From: Alkalihalobacillus sp. FSL W8-0930
GTDB lineage: Bacteria > Bacillota > Bacilli > Bacillales > Bacillaceae_D
NCBI GenBank assembly: GCA_037965595.1
Contig: CP150183.1
Span: 930,001-994,000 of the forward strand
Direction of reading: 5' to 3'
DNA: 64,000 bases
Shown piece by piece: positions 1 to 8,645 of the stretch. The first letter of the stretch is position 1. Each line of letters starts with the position of its first letter. Below the pieces are notes generated by a model. That model did not search any database, had not been told where the DNA came from, and saw only the letters and a program-made list of their open reading frames with translations. Both the position numbers and the translations under genes were made by a program.

Positions 1-36
1 AATAAATGATTCAATGAGATGTAAATTTGGTTTCAT
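1..36 (-). CDS. partial CDS, N-terminus only (MKPNLHLIESFI...)
   Basis: A minus-strand ATG at 36 lies behind a good GGAGG ribosome binding site (complement of 45-49, 8-nt spacing) and stays open to the window edge. Only 12 codons are visible, so no family can be assigned. It is divergent from the yerA-like gene and shares its intergenic region and the palindrome at 71-95. Confidence 0.55.
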   Translation of the reverse strand, partial: MKPNLHLIESFI

Positions 37-70
37 GATCAGTTCCTCCACTTTAAAAAGTTATTTAATG

Positions 71-95
71 CTTTTCACAATTAATGTGTGAAAAG
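71..95. promoter_or_regulatory. palindromic operator candidate in a divergent intergenic region
   Basis: A perfect 9-bp inverted repeat (CTTTTCACA / TGTGAAAAG) is separated by 7 bp. It lies between two divergently transcribed genes and has no T-tract, so an operator is more likely than a terminator. The cognate regulator is unknown. Confidence 0.45.
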
Positions 96-174
96 ATGTC
101 ACAAGTTTTTCCTATATAGACTTGATTTTGTGATAACATATAGACAAAAGAAAAATGAAATGGGTGATCTGCCA

Positions 175-1917
175 ATGACGGAACGCATATATCGCTGGAC
201 GAAGAAACGCTTACGCCAGCACCTTGATGTCGTCAGGGGAGAAAAAGCGCCTTCAATTGTTCTCAAAAATGCTACGTATCTCAATCACGCCAGACGTAAA
301 TGGCTTAAAGCAAATATTTGGATTGCGGATGATCGAATTGTTTATGTTGGACAGGAGCTTCCCCCGGTAACAGATAAGGATACAGAAATAATTGAATGTA
401 AGAACTCAGTCGTTGTACCTGGGTATATTGAGCACCATGCTCATCCGTTTCAATTATATAATCCCCATAGCTTTGCAAGATATGCTTCAGCTCGTGGGAC
501 AACAACACTGATCAATGATAATTTATATTTCTTTTCGAATGTTGAAAAAAAGAAAGCGCTTTCTTTGATTGAAAAGCTAGAGGAGATGCCTGCAAGTATG
601 TACTGGTGGGCAAGATATGATCCTCAGACTGAGCTTCAGAGCGAGGCTCACTTTACGAATTCTCGCATGAAAGCATGGCTTGAGCATCATCTGGTTGTAC
701 AGGGTGGCGAGTTAACGTCATGGCCAAAAGTGCTAGAAGGTGATGATTCTACACTCCACTGGATGCAGGAGACCAGTCGCTTGCGTAAACCAATTGAAGG
801 TCACCTGCCAGGAGCATCAGAACGGACATTATCTCAGATGGCCCTGCTTGGTGTCACATGTGATCATGAGGCGATAAACGGGGAAGAAGCTGTACGCCGT
901 CTGGATATGGGGTATATGACTTCACTACGTCATTCTTCCATGCGTCCTGATTTGCCGAATCTGCTTCGTGAAATGCAAGAGCTTGGGGTTGACCATTTTG
1001 TACGTTGTATCATGACAACAGATGGATCTCCGCCTTCCTTTTATGAGGACGGAGTCATGGATAAATTAATTAAAATGGCACTTGATGCCGGGTTATCTGA
1101 CTTTGATGCGTATGGGATGGCCACGTATTATGTAGCCAGATATTACAACTTGGATCATAAGCTAGGAATGATTGCACCTGGGCGCATCGCACATCTTAAT
1201 TTCCTGTCTGACAAACATTCGCCAAAACCAATTGGTGTTTTAGCAAAAGGACAATGGATTGTTCGAGATGGAGTTGAATGTCAAGGAGAAGAGTCATTTG
1301 GCTGGAGCGATTATGGCATCAAACCACTTGATACGAGCTGGGACTTGGATGAGAGTGAATTGCACTTCTCTATGCCAATGGGAATCGAAATGGTAAATGC
1401 CGTTATCTTAAAGCCTTATCGCATTTCAGTTGAAGGAACAGTGAATGAGTTAAGTGATACTCATGATGAAAGCTTCTTTGTTCTGATCGACAAGAATGGT
1501 AAATGGATGATTAATACCATGATTAAAGGTTTCTCAAATAAAATCAAAGGGTTTGCTAGTTCCTTTTCGAACACAGGTGACTTCATTTTAATCGGCAAAA
1601 ATGTGAAGGACATGGTTGCAGCTTTTCGTGCTGTTAAGGCACAAGGCGGCGGAATGGCACTTGTAGAGGACGGCGAAGTCATTGGAAATATCGTTCTTTC
1701 CTTAAATGGTGCAATGTCCGATAAGTCAATGGAAGGCATTATGGAAGAAGAGAAGAAATTTGTGTCTCAATTGCGTGATCGAGGCTATAAGCATGAAGAT
1801 CCAATCTACAGTTTACAATTCTTTTCATCTACTCATTTGCCATATATTCGCGTTACACAAAGAGGAATCTATGATGTTACAAAGAAAAAGATACTCTTTC
1901 CTGCGATTATGCGCTAA
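175..1917 (+). CDS. yerA: YerA-like adenine deaminase family amidohydrolase
   Basis: An amidohydrolase-superfamily enzyme of the adenine deaminase type, matching B. subtilis YerA in family, length (580 aa) and neighbourhood. The metal-binding signature is EHHAH at residues 86-90; AdeC has GHIHIE instead, so the two deaminase-like proteins here belong to different subfamilies. The C-terminal half carries the GGGMALV(E/K)DG element typical of adenine deaminases. The start at 175 is chosen because GGGTGAT lies 6-7 nt upstream; an in-frame ATG at 160 and further upstream starts lack a good ribosome binding site. Substrate is unproven: YerA proteins are annotated as putative adenine deaminases only. 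yerC follows after 68 bp, without the intervening yerB found in B. subtilis. Confidence 0.85.
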   Translation: MTERIYRWTKKRLRQHLDVVRGEKAPSIVLKNATYLNHARRKWLKANIWIADDRIVYVGQELPPVTDKDTEIIECKNSVVVPGYIEHHAHPFQLYNPHSFARYASARGTTTLINDNLYFFSNVEKKKALSLIEKLEEMPASMYWWARYDPQTELQSEAHFTNSRMKAWLEHHLVVQGGELTSWPKVLEGDDSTLHWMQETSRLRKPIEGHLPGASERTLSQMALLGVTCDHEAINGEEAVRRLDMGYMTSLRHSSMRPDLPNLLREMQELGVDHFVRCIMTTDGSPPSFYEDGVMDKLIKMALDAGLSDFDAYGMATYYVARYYNLDHKLGMIAPGRIAHLNFLSDKHSPKPIGVLAKGQWIVRDGVECQGEESFGWSDYGIKPLDTSWDLDESELHFSMPMGIEMVNAVILKPYRISVEGTVNELSDTHDESFFVLIDKNGKWMINTMIKGFSNKIKGFASSFSNTGDFILIGKNVKDMVAAFRAVKAQGGGMALVEDGEVIGNIVLSLNGAMSDKSMEGIMEEEKKFVSQLRDRGYKHEDPIYSLQFFSSTHLPYIRVTQRGIYDVTKKKILFPAIMR

Positions 1918-1985
1918 AATGGTAAAGTATAAGTTCCTGGTCAAAAGATCAGGCATGCCGAAATTTTTGGAAAGGCGTGAAATGA

Positions 1986-2297
1986 TTGCAAATCGATAAG
2001 TTACGCGGTAAGGAACTTGATCAACTGTTTAAAGCCGTTCTTTCACTAAAAGATTTAGAGGAATGCTATGAATTCTTTGATGATCTTTGCACAATTAATG
2101 AAATACAGTCACTGGCACAGCGTCTTGAGGTAGCTAGAATGCTTCAAAACGGATATACGTATCACAAAATTGAGACAGAGACTGGGGCAAGTACAGCAAC
2201 AATCTCTAGGGTCAAACGTTGCTTAAATTACGGTAATGACAGTTACACGATGGCACTCGATCGTATCAAGGAAGAACAAACCGAGTCAACCGAATAA
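1986..2297 (+). CDS. yerC: YerC, TrpR-like DNA-binding protein
   Basis: A 103-residue protein of the YerC/YecD family (TrpR-like helix-turn-helix fold). The segment INEIQSLAQR followed by ETGASTATISRV is the family's helix-turn-helix region and is nearly identical to B. subtilis YerC. The start is TTG at 1986, read as MQIDKLRG, which matches the conserved N-terminus; AAAGGCGTGA lies just upstream and no in-frame ATG precedes it. A strong terminator follows at once, so it ends the yerA-yerC unit. The regulated targets are not evident from sequence. Confidence 0.92.
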   Translation: MQIDKLRGKELDQLFKAVLSLKDLEECYEFFDDLCTINEIQSLAQRLEVARMLQNGYTYHKIETETGASTATISRVKRCLNYGNDSYTMALDRIKEEQTESTE

Positions 2298-2301
2298 GTA
2301 A

Positions 2302-2345
2302 AAGCTATCTGACATGGTTCTGCCATGCTCAGGTAGCTTTTTTTT
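2302..2345 (+). terminator. intrinsic terminator after yerC
   Basis: AAGCTATCTGA and CATGG pair with CCATG and TCAGGTAGCTT around a short loop, followed by a T-run. It separates yerC from adeC. Confidence 0.88.
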
Positions 2346-2425
2346 GAAAAAAGGTGTGCATCGATCGCTAAAATAGACTACAATAGTTCAAATATAAAAA
2401 AACGTGTTTGAAAGGGGCTTGCACG

Positions 2426-4159
2426 ATGAACGCAGAATCACTCAAAACAACCATTGCGGCTTCTTCAAAGCAGAGCGTACCAGATCTTGTCATTACAAAT
2501 GGTAAAGTGATTGATGTTTTTAATCTAACCATAATCGAAGCAGATGTAGCTGTAAGTGGAGGTCTCATTGTTGGTATTGGATCCTACCCAGACGCTAACC
2601 AGCGGATTGATGCAAAGGGAGCCTTTGTTTGTCCGGGCCTAATTGATGGTCACATCCATATTGAATCAGCCATGGTGCCTCCTGAGGAGTTCAGTAAAAT
2701 TGTGGTGCCAAAGGGCGTCACAACTGTTATTGCCGATCCTCATGAAATTGCAAATGTCGGTGGGGCAGAAGCTGTTCGATATATGATTGATGCATCCAAG
2801 GACCTTCCATTGGATACTAAAATGATGATTCCTTCATGTGTACCTGCTGCACCATTTGAACATAATGGTGCAGATGTAACGGCAACAGATGTCAAAGCTT
2901 TATTTGAAGAAGGGCACGCATTTGGACTCGGGGAAGTCATGAATTACCCAGCTGTTTTATCTGGTGAAACGGATATGCTTGAAAAGATTTTAAGCGCGCA
3001 TGCAGGCGGCCATGTGGTAGATGGCCATGCTGCCGGCTTAGACATTTACGCGTTAAATGCGTATCGTACAGCAGGTATTCGTAATGATCATGAGGCAGTA
3101 ACCGCGGAGGAAGCGTTAGAGAGAGTTCGTCGTGGAATGTATGTGCTAATCCGTGAAGGAACGGCAGCAAAGGATCTCGAAGCCCTATTACCTGCGATCA
3201 CACCGGCGAATGCAAGACGTTTTGCATTTGCGACAGATGACCGTCACTTAGATCATCTAATTAAAGAAGGTAGTATTGACGGAAGCATACGTAAGGCGAT
3301 TAATCTTGGTATGTCAGAGCTTCAAGCTATTCAACTAGCTACACTTAATGCGGCAGAAGCATTTGGACTCCAGGAGAAAGGTGCGATTGCACCTGGCTAT
3401 GAGGCAACGTTCCTCCTGGTGAATGACCTATCCACATTTACGGTCGATTCTGTTTTTGTAAAAGGTGAGCTGCATGCCACAAAAGGAGAGCCTGTGCAAA
3501 ATGTTCGGGAATCGATTGACGCACCTGACCACTTACTGAAAAGCATGAACATGGCTCCTGTCACACTTCAAGATCTGTTGCTTCCAGCAAATCCAGATCA
3601 AGATGCGACCATTATTGAAAGTAGCCCTGGTTCGATCATTACAAAATCAATTAAAGAGTCGATTCAAGTGAGAGAAGGCTGCTTTCAACCTGATCCAGCT
3701 AAAAATCAACTAAAGCTAACGGTCGTTGAGCGCCATAAGCAGCGAGGCAATGTAGGACTCGGCATTGTAAAAGGAATTCCCATTAAAAATGGGGCCATTG
3801 TATCCACTGTCGCGCATGATTCTCATAACGTGATTGCATGTGGTACGGATGATGAAAGTATTCTTGCTGCGATTAACCACGTGAAAGAAATAGATGGTGG
3901 AATGGCAGTTGTGAAAGAAGGAAAAGTGGTGGCTAGCCTATCACTTGATCTTGCTGGACTGATGTCAACAAAACCCCATAAAATTGTCCAAAAGGAAATT
4001 CAAGCATTAGAACACGCTCTCCAGACAATCGGTTTTAACGAAGACTGGGATCCATTTTTAACCCTCGCTTTCTTGGCCTTACCAGTTATTCCAGCCTTAA
4101 AATTAACCGATACTGGTTTATTTGATGTCACGCAATTCAAGCACGTTTCAATCCAGTGA
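2426..4159 (+). CDS. adeC: adenine deaminase
   Basis: Converts adenine to hypoxanthine and ammonia in purine salvage; cytosolic metalloenzyme. The predicted 577 aa equal the usual Bacillus AdeC length. The N-terminal beta-domain leads into [17 protein letters not shown] (metal-binding H76, H78); further amidohydrolase motifs include DGHAAG, RNDHEAV and FATDDRH, and the C-terminal adenine-deaminase domain contains [12 protein letters not shown] and [10 protein letters not shown]. The ATG at 2426 is preferred over an upstream TTG (2408) because GAAAGGGG sits 8-9 nt before it. It is monocistronic, with terminators on both sides. Confidence 0.95.
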   Translation: MNAESLKTTIAASSKQSVPDLVITNGKVIDVFNLTIIEADVAVSGGLIVGIGSYPDANQRIDAKGAFVCPGLIDGHIHIESAMVPPEEFSKIVVPKGVTTVIADPHEIANVGGAEAVRYMIDASKDLPLDTKMMIPSCVPAAPFEHNGADVTATDVKALFEEGHAFGLGEVMNYPAVLSGETDMLEKILSAHAGGHVVDGHAAGLDIYALNAYRTAGIRNDHEAVTAEEALERVRRGMYVLIREGTAAKDLEALLPAITPANARRFAFATDDRHLDHLIKEGSIDGSIRKAINLGMSELQAIQLATLNAAEAFGLQEKGAIAPGYEATFLLVNDLSTFTVDSVFVKGELHATKGEPVQNVRESIDAPDHLLKSMNMAPVTLQDLLLPANPDQDATIIESSPGSIITKSIKESIQVREGCFQPDPAKNQLKLTVVERHKQRGNVGLGIVKGIPIKNGAIVSTVAHDSHNVIACGTDDESILAAINHVKEIDGGMAVVKEGKVVASLSLDLAGLMSTKPHKIVQKEIQALEHALQTIGFNEDWDPFLTLAFLALPVIPALKLTDTGLFDVTQFKHVSIQ

Positions 4160-4196
4160 TAACACTCAGAAGCTAGATACATTCAAATCAATAAAG

Positions 4197-4236
4197 AAAG
4201 CAGACGATTCGATATATGGATCGTCTGCTTTTTTAT
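4197..4236 (+). terminator. intrinsic terminator after adeC
   Basis: A GC-containing stem, AAAGCAGACGAT pairing with ATCGTCTGCTTT around an 11-nt loop, runs into a T-rich tail. Confidence 0.88.
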
Positions 4237-4292
4237 TTGACGAATGAGTCGAGACTTCTTCTTAAAACCTGTCATAAAACTGTCAAGATTTT

Positions 4293-4321
4293 TTGACAAA
4301 AACAGCGTAAAGGATTATTCT
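4293..4321 (+). promoter_or_regulatory. candidate promoter P1 upstream of yjlC
   Basis: TTGACA (4293-4298), a 17-bp spacer and TATTCT (4316-4321) make a good sigma-A match, about 160 bp before the yjlC start. Transcripts from here would read through the Rex operator at 4378. Confidence 0.45.
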
Positions 4322-4377
4322 ATATACGGTAGTCAGTAAGGCCTTGCCCATATTTTGTAGTGTTTTTTTATTTATGT

Positions 4378-4395
4378 TTGTGAGTACATTCACAT
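4378..4395. promoter_or_regulatory. Rex operator upstream of yjlC-ndh
   Basis: TTGTGAGTACATTCACAT fits the Gram-positive Rex consensus TTGTGAA-N4-TTCACAA with two flank deviations. Rex is the NADH/NAD+ sensor that represses ndh in B. subtilis, so both sequence and context support the call. It lies 9 bp upstream of a candidate -35 (TTGCAA, 4404) and downstream of P1. Confidence 0.85.
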
Positions 4396-4403
4396 TTGAT
4401 AAA

Positions 4404-4432
4404 TTGCAAGAGGCTCTACATAATCCTATACA
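4404..4432 (+). promoter_or_regulatory. candidate promoter P2 of yjlC-ndh
   Basis: TTGCAA (4404-4409), a 17-bp spacer and TATACA (4427-4432), about 48 bp before the yjlC start and just downstream of the Rex operator. Confidence 0.45.
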
Positions 4433-4479
4433 AGCTAGGAGAAAATAGCTCAAGGCTATAAAGTAAAGGAGAATTGTAC

Positions 4480-4902
4480 ATGTCAGAAACGAGCGAACAA
4501 CAACAAGTTTCACTAAGCAAGCAACAAGTAGAATTACTTGATCAGCTTTTGAAACCAGAGGTACAAGAATCACTCACAACGCTAGTTGATCAATTACCAA
4601 AATTGACTGAAATGATTACAGTAATGACGAAATCATACGATTTTGCTCATTCTGTTGCTACTGATGATGTGCTGAAAGCAGATACAGTTGGAGCAATTAC
4701 AGAAATTCTTGAGCCAGTTAAAGAAACAGCGAAGGAAGTTGCTCAAACAGCAATTGAAGCAAAAGAGCGTGCAGAAGCAAGTAATGAAGTCATTGGAATT
4801 TTTGGCCTAATGAAGCTTCTAAAAGACCCTCAAGCTCAAAAGTTATTCCGCTTCACTCAAGCTTACCTTAATGTTATGAACGAGCGTGAGAACAAGAAGT
4901 AA
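4480..4902 (+). CDS. yjlC: YjlC-like DUF1641 protein
   Basis: A 140-residue, mostly helical DUF1641-family protein. It is the companion encoded directly upstream of the type II NADH dehydrogenase in Bacillus (yjlC-ndh). The visible core is an amphipathic region around residues 20-60 and a C-terminal GIFGLMKLLKDPQAQKLF segment typical of the family. Its biochemical role is unknown; coexpression suggests it assists or regulates Ndh. The ATG at 4480 follows AAAGGAGA by 7 nt. Expression is expected to follow NADH level through the upstream Rex site. Confidence 0.9.
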   Translation: MSETSEQQQVSLSKQQVELLDQLLKPEVQESLTTLVDQLPKLTEMITVMTKSYDFAHSVATDDVLKADTVGAITEILEPVKETAKEVAQTAIEAKERAEASNEVIGIFGLMKLLKDPQAQKLFRFTQAYLNVMNERENKK

Positions 4903-4949
4903 TTCAAGTGAACGGCTGATTAGTTGACTTAAAAACGGAGGAAAAAAGA

Positions 4950-6128
4950 ATGTCAAAACATATTGTCATCCTAGGCGCAGGTTATGGCGGACTTTTAGCT
5001 GCTTTAACTGTTAGAAATTATTACAGTGAATCTCAAGCAAAAGTAACAGTGGTTAACCAAACTGGAACTCACCAAATTATTACGGAGCTTCACCGTTTAG
5101 CAGCTGGGAACATTGCTGAGGACGCTGTGGCTATGCCACTTGAAAAGCTATTTAAAGGGAAATCCATTGACCTTAAAATTGCAACAGTTAACTCGTTCTC
5201 TGTTGATAACAAAGAAGTAGTGTTATCAGACGGAAGCACGCTTAGCTACGATGCATTAGTGGTTGGTCTTGGAAGTAAAACAGCTTACTTCGGCATCCCT
5301 GGACTTGAAGAAAACAGCATGGTTCTTAAATCAGCAGCTGAAGCAAATCAAGTTCACAATCATATTCAAGATCGCATTCGCAAATATGCAAAAACAAAAA
5401 ATGAAGCAGATGCTACAATTGTAATCGGTGGTGGTGGACTAACAGGTGTTGAGCTTGTTGGTGAGCTTGCTGATACATTACCTGCTTTCGCTAGATCACT
5501 TGGTGTAGATCCACAAGATATCAAATTAAAACTAGTAGAAGCTGGTCCGAAAATTCTTCCTGTACTACCAGATCATTTGATCGAGCGTGCGACGAAGAGT
5601 CTTGAAAAACGTGGCGTCGAGTTCTTAACAGGTCTTCCTGTTACAAACGTGGAAGGCAACATCATTGATCTAAAAGATGGTCAAAAAATTGTAGCTAACA
5701 CATTTGTCTGGACAGGTGGCGTTCAAGGAAATCCTCTAGTTGGAGAATCTGGCCTTGAAGTAAACCGCGGTCGAGCGACTGTAACAGAAGGTCTTCAGTC
5801 TACTTCTCATGAAGATGTGTTTGTGGTTGGAGATAGTGCTGTATACTTCTCACCAGATGGTCGTCCATACCCGCCAACGGCTCAAATCGCATGGCAAATG
5901 GGTGAATTGGTTGGTTACAACTTATATGCGTACCTTGAAGGAAAGAAATGTGCGCCGTTTAGCCCAATCGACTCTGGAACACTTGCAAGCCTAGGCCGCA
6001 AAGATGCTGTTGCAACGATTGGTCAAAATTCTACGCCATTAAAGGGAATGCCTGCATCTCTTATGAAAGAAGCAAGTAATGTTCGTTACTTAACGCACAT
6101 TAAAGGACTATTTAGCTTAGCATACTAA
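4950..6128 (+). CDS. ndh: type II NADH dehydrogenase (NADH:menaquinone oxidoreductase)
   Basis: A single-subunit, non-proton-pumping NADH dehydrogenase that feeds electrons from NADH to menaquinone at the inner face of the membrane. The 392 aa equal B. subtilis Ndh (YjlD) length. The FAD-binding ILGAGYGG motif lies at residues 6-13, a second Rossmann motif VIGGGGLTGVE at about 157-167, and the quinone/FAD C-terminal segment YPPTAQIAWQMG near residue 310. The amphipathic C-terminus ends in HIKGLFSLAY. It follows yjlC by 47 bp and has GGAGGAA 7 nt before its ATG. The Rex operator at 4378-4395 makes NADH-responsive control very likely. Confidence 0.96.
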   Translation: MSKHIVILGAGYGGLLAALTVRNYYSESQAKVTVVNQTGTHQIITELHRLAAGNIAEDAVAMPLEKLFKGKSIDLKIATVNSFSVDNKEVVLSDGSTLSYDALVVGLGSKTAYFGIPGLEENSMVLKSAAEANQVHNHIQDRIRKYAKTKNEADATIVIGGGGLTGVELVGELADTLPAFARSLGVDPQDIKLKLVEAGPKILPVLPDHLIERATKSLEKRGVEFLTGLPVTNVEGNIIDLKDGQKIVANTFVWTGGVQGNPLVGESGLEVNRGRATVTEGLQSTSHEDVFVVGDSAVYFSPDGRPYPPTAQIAWQMGELVGYNLYAYLEGKKCAPFSPIDSGTLASLGRKDAVATIGQNSTPLKGMPASLMKEASNVRYLTHIKGLFSLAY

Positions 6129-6133
6129 TGATT

Positions 6134-6171
6134 AATCTGAAGGCTCAACTAAGAGCTTTCAGATTTTTTTT
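6134..6171 (+). terminator. intrinsic terminator after ndh
   Basis: AATCTGAAGGCTC pairs with GAGCTTTCAGATT (one G-T pair) over a 6-nt loop, followed by a T-run. Confidence 0.88.
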
Positions 6172-6216
6172 GTTTCCCTTATAATAGAGATATATGAATA
6201 AAAGGAGATGACTGAT

Positions 6217-6468
6217 ATGGCACGTTCAAAAGCTCAAAAACACCGCAAAAAGCTTGAACGAGAAGGAATGCGTAACCCAAGTAAGAACCGTAGTCCTTAT
6301 GCGTTTGCTGACCTTGCAACAAGAAAAACCAAAACGAAAAAAGATTATCTATATACACGAACATCACTGAATCATTCGATCCGAACAGGAGACGATGATT
6401 CTTTTTTTATGAACAGTTTTAGAAAAAGCTTTATTAATCGTTTACTTGGGCGGAATCATACGGTATGA
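6217..6468 (+). CDS. small basic protein of unknown function
   Basis: A predicted 83-residue, lysine/arginine-rich cytosolic protein beginning MARSKAQKHRKKLEREG. Short proteins with this basic N-terminus recur in Bacillaceae but I cannot assign a function. ATG 6217 is preferred over ATG 6208, because AAAGGAG (6201-6207) abuts the latter and sits 9 nt from the former. No membrane segment or cysteine pair is present. Its TGA stop at 6466-6468 overlaps the Fur box of the next operon, so the two transcription units are tightly packed. Confidence 0.75.
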   Translation: MARSKAQKHRKKLEREGMRNPSKNRSPYAFADLATRKTKTKKDYLYTRTSLNHSIRTGDDDSFFMNSFRKSFINRLLGRNHTV

Positions 6469-6485
6469 TAATGATTATCAATGTT
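6467..6485. promoter_or_regulatory. Fur box upstream of the first siderophore uptake operon
   Basis: GATAATGATTATCAATGTT is close to the classical 19-bp Fur box, with the 7-1-7 core TGATAATGATTATCA (6466-6480) matching perfectly. It begins inside the stop codon of the preceding gene and lies about 75 bp before the permease start. Fur with Fe2+ would repress this operon. Confidence 0.88.
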
Positions 6486-6559
6486 ACTACAGATGAATGA
6501 GAACATACGTGTAAAAATCACAATTTGAATCGTGTAATTGTCAAGATAGGATGAACAGT

Positions 6560-7603
6560 ATGGTGACTCTTGAAGAAGATCAAACAGTAGAACTAAAAAA
6601 GATAAAAAAGCGTCCGTTTGTGGCTACGTTTATTTTGGTGGTAGGACTTTTCATTTTATGCTTAGCAATAGGGACCTCCATCGCTTTGGGAGCTGCAGAC
6701 ATTGATCTTCAAACAGTCTGGCAAGCGTTGGTTCACTTTAATCCAGAGCTTACCCAGCATCAAATTATTCAAGAATTACGTATGCCTCGCGCACTGGGGG
6801 CCGCTTTAATTGGGGCGTTTCTCGCTGTATCTGGCGCGATTATGCAAGGAATGACCCGAAATCCATTAGCATCCCCTTCTATTATGGGGGTGACGGACGG
6901 CGCGGCATTTGCCATTGCCATCGCATTTGCTTTCTTTCCACATACATCATCCTTCCAGTTAATGCTTTGGTCATTTGCTGGGGCTGGACTCGGTGCCTCT
7001 CTTGTTTTTGGAGTTGGCTCAATGTCGCGAGGAGGATTAACACCCGTTAAGCTTGCTTTAGCTGGAGCCGCGGTTGGTGCATTTCTAAGTGCGATCTCTT
7101 CTACGATTGCCATCCGGTTTGATGTTGCGCAGGATATTAGCTTCTGGTTTGCAGGTGGTTTAGCAGGTACAAGATGGGTAAGCATTCAGATCATTGTGCC
7201 AGTTGCAATCATCGGATTAACCCTCGCATTTATCCTTGCCAGATCTGTGACTGTATTGAGCTTGGGGGACGAGGTAGCGAAGGGGTTAGGTCAACGTACT
7301 CGGTTAATCAAGATTCTCGGAACCCTTGTTGTGTTGCTTTTAACAGGTGCTGCGGTTTCTGTAGCAGGTTCTGTAGGGTTTGTTGGGCTCGTGATTCCGC
7401 ATATTACTCGCTTTTTAGTCGGAGTCGATTATCGGTGGATTATTCCTTGCTCAGCAATACTCGGAGCGCTCTTGCTTGTACTAGCTGATATCGGTGCCAG
7501 GATGGTGAACCCACCTTTTGAAACACCGGTCGGGGCGATCACCGCTTTAGTTGGGGTTCCATTCTTCCTTTACCTTGCTAGAAGAGACGGGAGGGGATTG
7601 TAA
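6560..7603 (+). CDS. iron-siderophore ABC transporter permease (FecCD family)
   Basis: A predicted 347-aa polytopic membrane protein (about 9-10 helices) of the FecCD/BtuC type, forming half of the channel that imports ferric siderophores. Family signatures seen: RMPRALGAALIGAFLAVSG, GxxMQGMTRNPLASP, FVGLVIPHITR (the ATPase coupling loop) and a C-terminal PPFETPVGAITALVGVPFF. It resembles YfiZ/FhuB-type Bacillus permeases. Start 6560 is chosen because AGATAGG abuts the in-frame ATG at 6551. Its stop overlaps the next start (TAATG). The Fur box upstream indicates iron repression. No binding-protein gene is adjacent. Confidence 0.88.
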   Translation: MVTLEEDQTVELKKIKKRPFVATFILVVGLFILCLAIGTSIALGAADIDLQTVWQALVHFNPELTQHQIIQELRMPRALGAALIGAFLAVSGAIMQGMTRNPLASPSIMGVTDGAAFAIAIAFAFFPHTSSFQLMLWSFAGAGLGASLVFGVGSMSRGGLTPVKLALAGAAVGAFLSAISSTIAIRFDVAQDISFWFAGGLAGTRWVSIQIIVPVAIIGLTLAFILARSVTVLSLGDEVAKGLGQRTRLIKILGTLVVLLLTGAAVSVAGSVGFVGLVIPHITRFLVGVDYRWIIPCSAILGALLLVLADIGARMVNPPFETPVGAITALVGVPFFLYLARRDGRGL

Positions 7604-8628
7604 TGGACTCGTATAATCTAACAAAACAAAGCAAAAAACCCTTTATCATATTCGGCATTTTAATTCTCGCCATTATCGGGGTGTTTCTTTTAAGTTTAAA
7701 TCTAGGATACATTCGTATCTCACCCTTCGATGTACTTAAAACCTTCTTAGGTATGGGAACAGACAAGGATGCACTGGTGCTTTTTCAATTTCGCTTACCG
7801 CGTATGGTTATTGCTCTCTTAATTGGTGCGGGACTTGCGGTATCAGGTGCCATCCTTCAAGGCGTGTCTCAAAATGGACTCGCGGATCCAGGGATTTTAG
7901 GCATTAACGCTGGAGCTGGATTTGCAGTTGTCTTATTTATTTTCTTTTTCCAAGGATCACTTACGGGTCTCGGAACCCTTTCCATTTTCATTATGCCTTT
8001 CTTTGCTTTACTTGGTGCCGTATTAGCTGCCTTTTTAATTTATGTTCTTGCATGGAAAAAAGGCGTGACGCCTGTCCGATTAATCTTAGTTGGAATTGGA
8101 ATTAATGCAGGCTTTGCCGCTGCTCTGCTTGTATTTCAATTAAAAATGAACCCGCGTGATTTTATGCAGGCAACGATATGGTTGTCGGGTAGCATCTGGG
8201 GAACAAATTGGAAGTTTGTTTTAGCGACATTGCCTTGGATTCTAATCCTCATACCGTTTACACTTTATAAAGCTCGGTATTTAAATATTTTAAACTTAGG
8301 TGATCAGGTAGCAACAAACTTAGGTGCTCGTGTAGAAAAAGAGCGGAGAATTCTCTTGTTCTTATCCGTTGCGCTTGCAGGAGCATGTGTAGCTGTTGGA
8401 GGAGGAATTGCCTTTCTTGGACTTGTTGCACCTCATATTGCCCGCAAGCTAGTTGGTCCGAAGCATCAATACTTAATTCCTGCCTCAGCGCTTGTTGGCG
8501 CATTGCTGTTGCTAGTGGCAGATATGCTTGGGCGCAATGTCTTACAGCCATCTGAAATTCCTGTAGGCCTCGTGGTAGCAATGCTTGGCGCGCCTTACTT
8601 TTTATATTTATTAATGAAAACCCCATAA
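7603..8628 (+). CDS. iron-siderophore ABC transporter permease, second subunit
   Basis: A 341-aa FecCD-family permease that would pair with the upstream one. Typical motifs: RLPRMVIALLIGAGLAVSGA, LQGVSQNGLADPGILG, FLGLVAPHIARKLVG and a C-terminal SEIPVGLVVAMLGAPYF. Most resemble YfhA/FhuG-type proteins. Translation is coupled to the upstream permease through a 1-base overlap, and the ATPase gene begins 17 bp downstream. Confidence 0.88.
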   Translation: MDSYNLTKQSKKPFIIFGILILAIIGVFLLSLNLGYIRISPFDVLKTFLGMGTDKDALVLFQFRLPRMVIALLIGAGLAVSGAILQGVSQNGLADPGILGINAGAGFAVVLFIFFFQGSLTGLGTLSIFIMPFFALLGAVLAAFLIYVLAWKKGVTPVRLILVGIGINAGFAAALLVFQLKMNPRDFMQATIWLSGSIWGTNWKFVLATLPWILILIPFTLYKARYLNILNLGDQVATNLGARVEKERRILLFLSVALAGACVAVGGGIAFLGLVAPHIARKLVGPKHQYLIPASALVGALLLLVADMLGRNVLQPSEIPVGLVVAMLGAPYFLYLLMKTP

Positions 8629-8645
8629 CTTGAGGAGTGAGTAGA

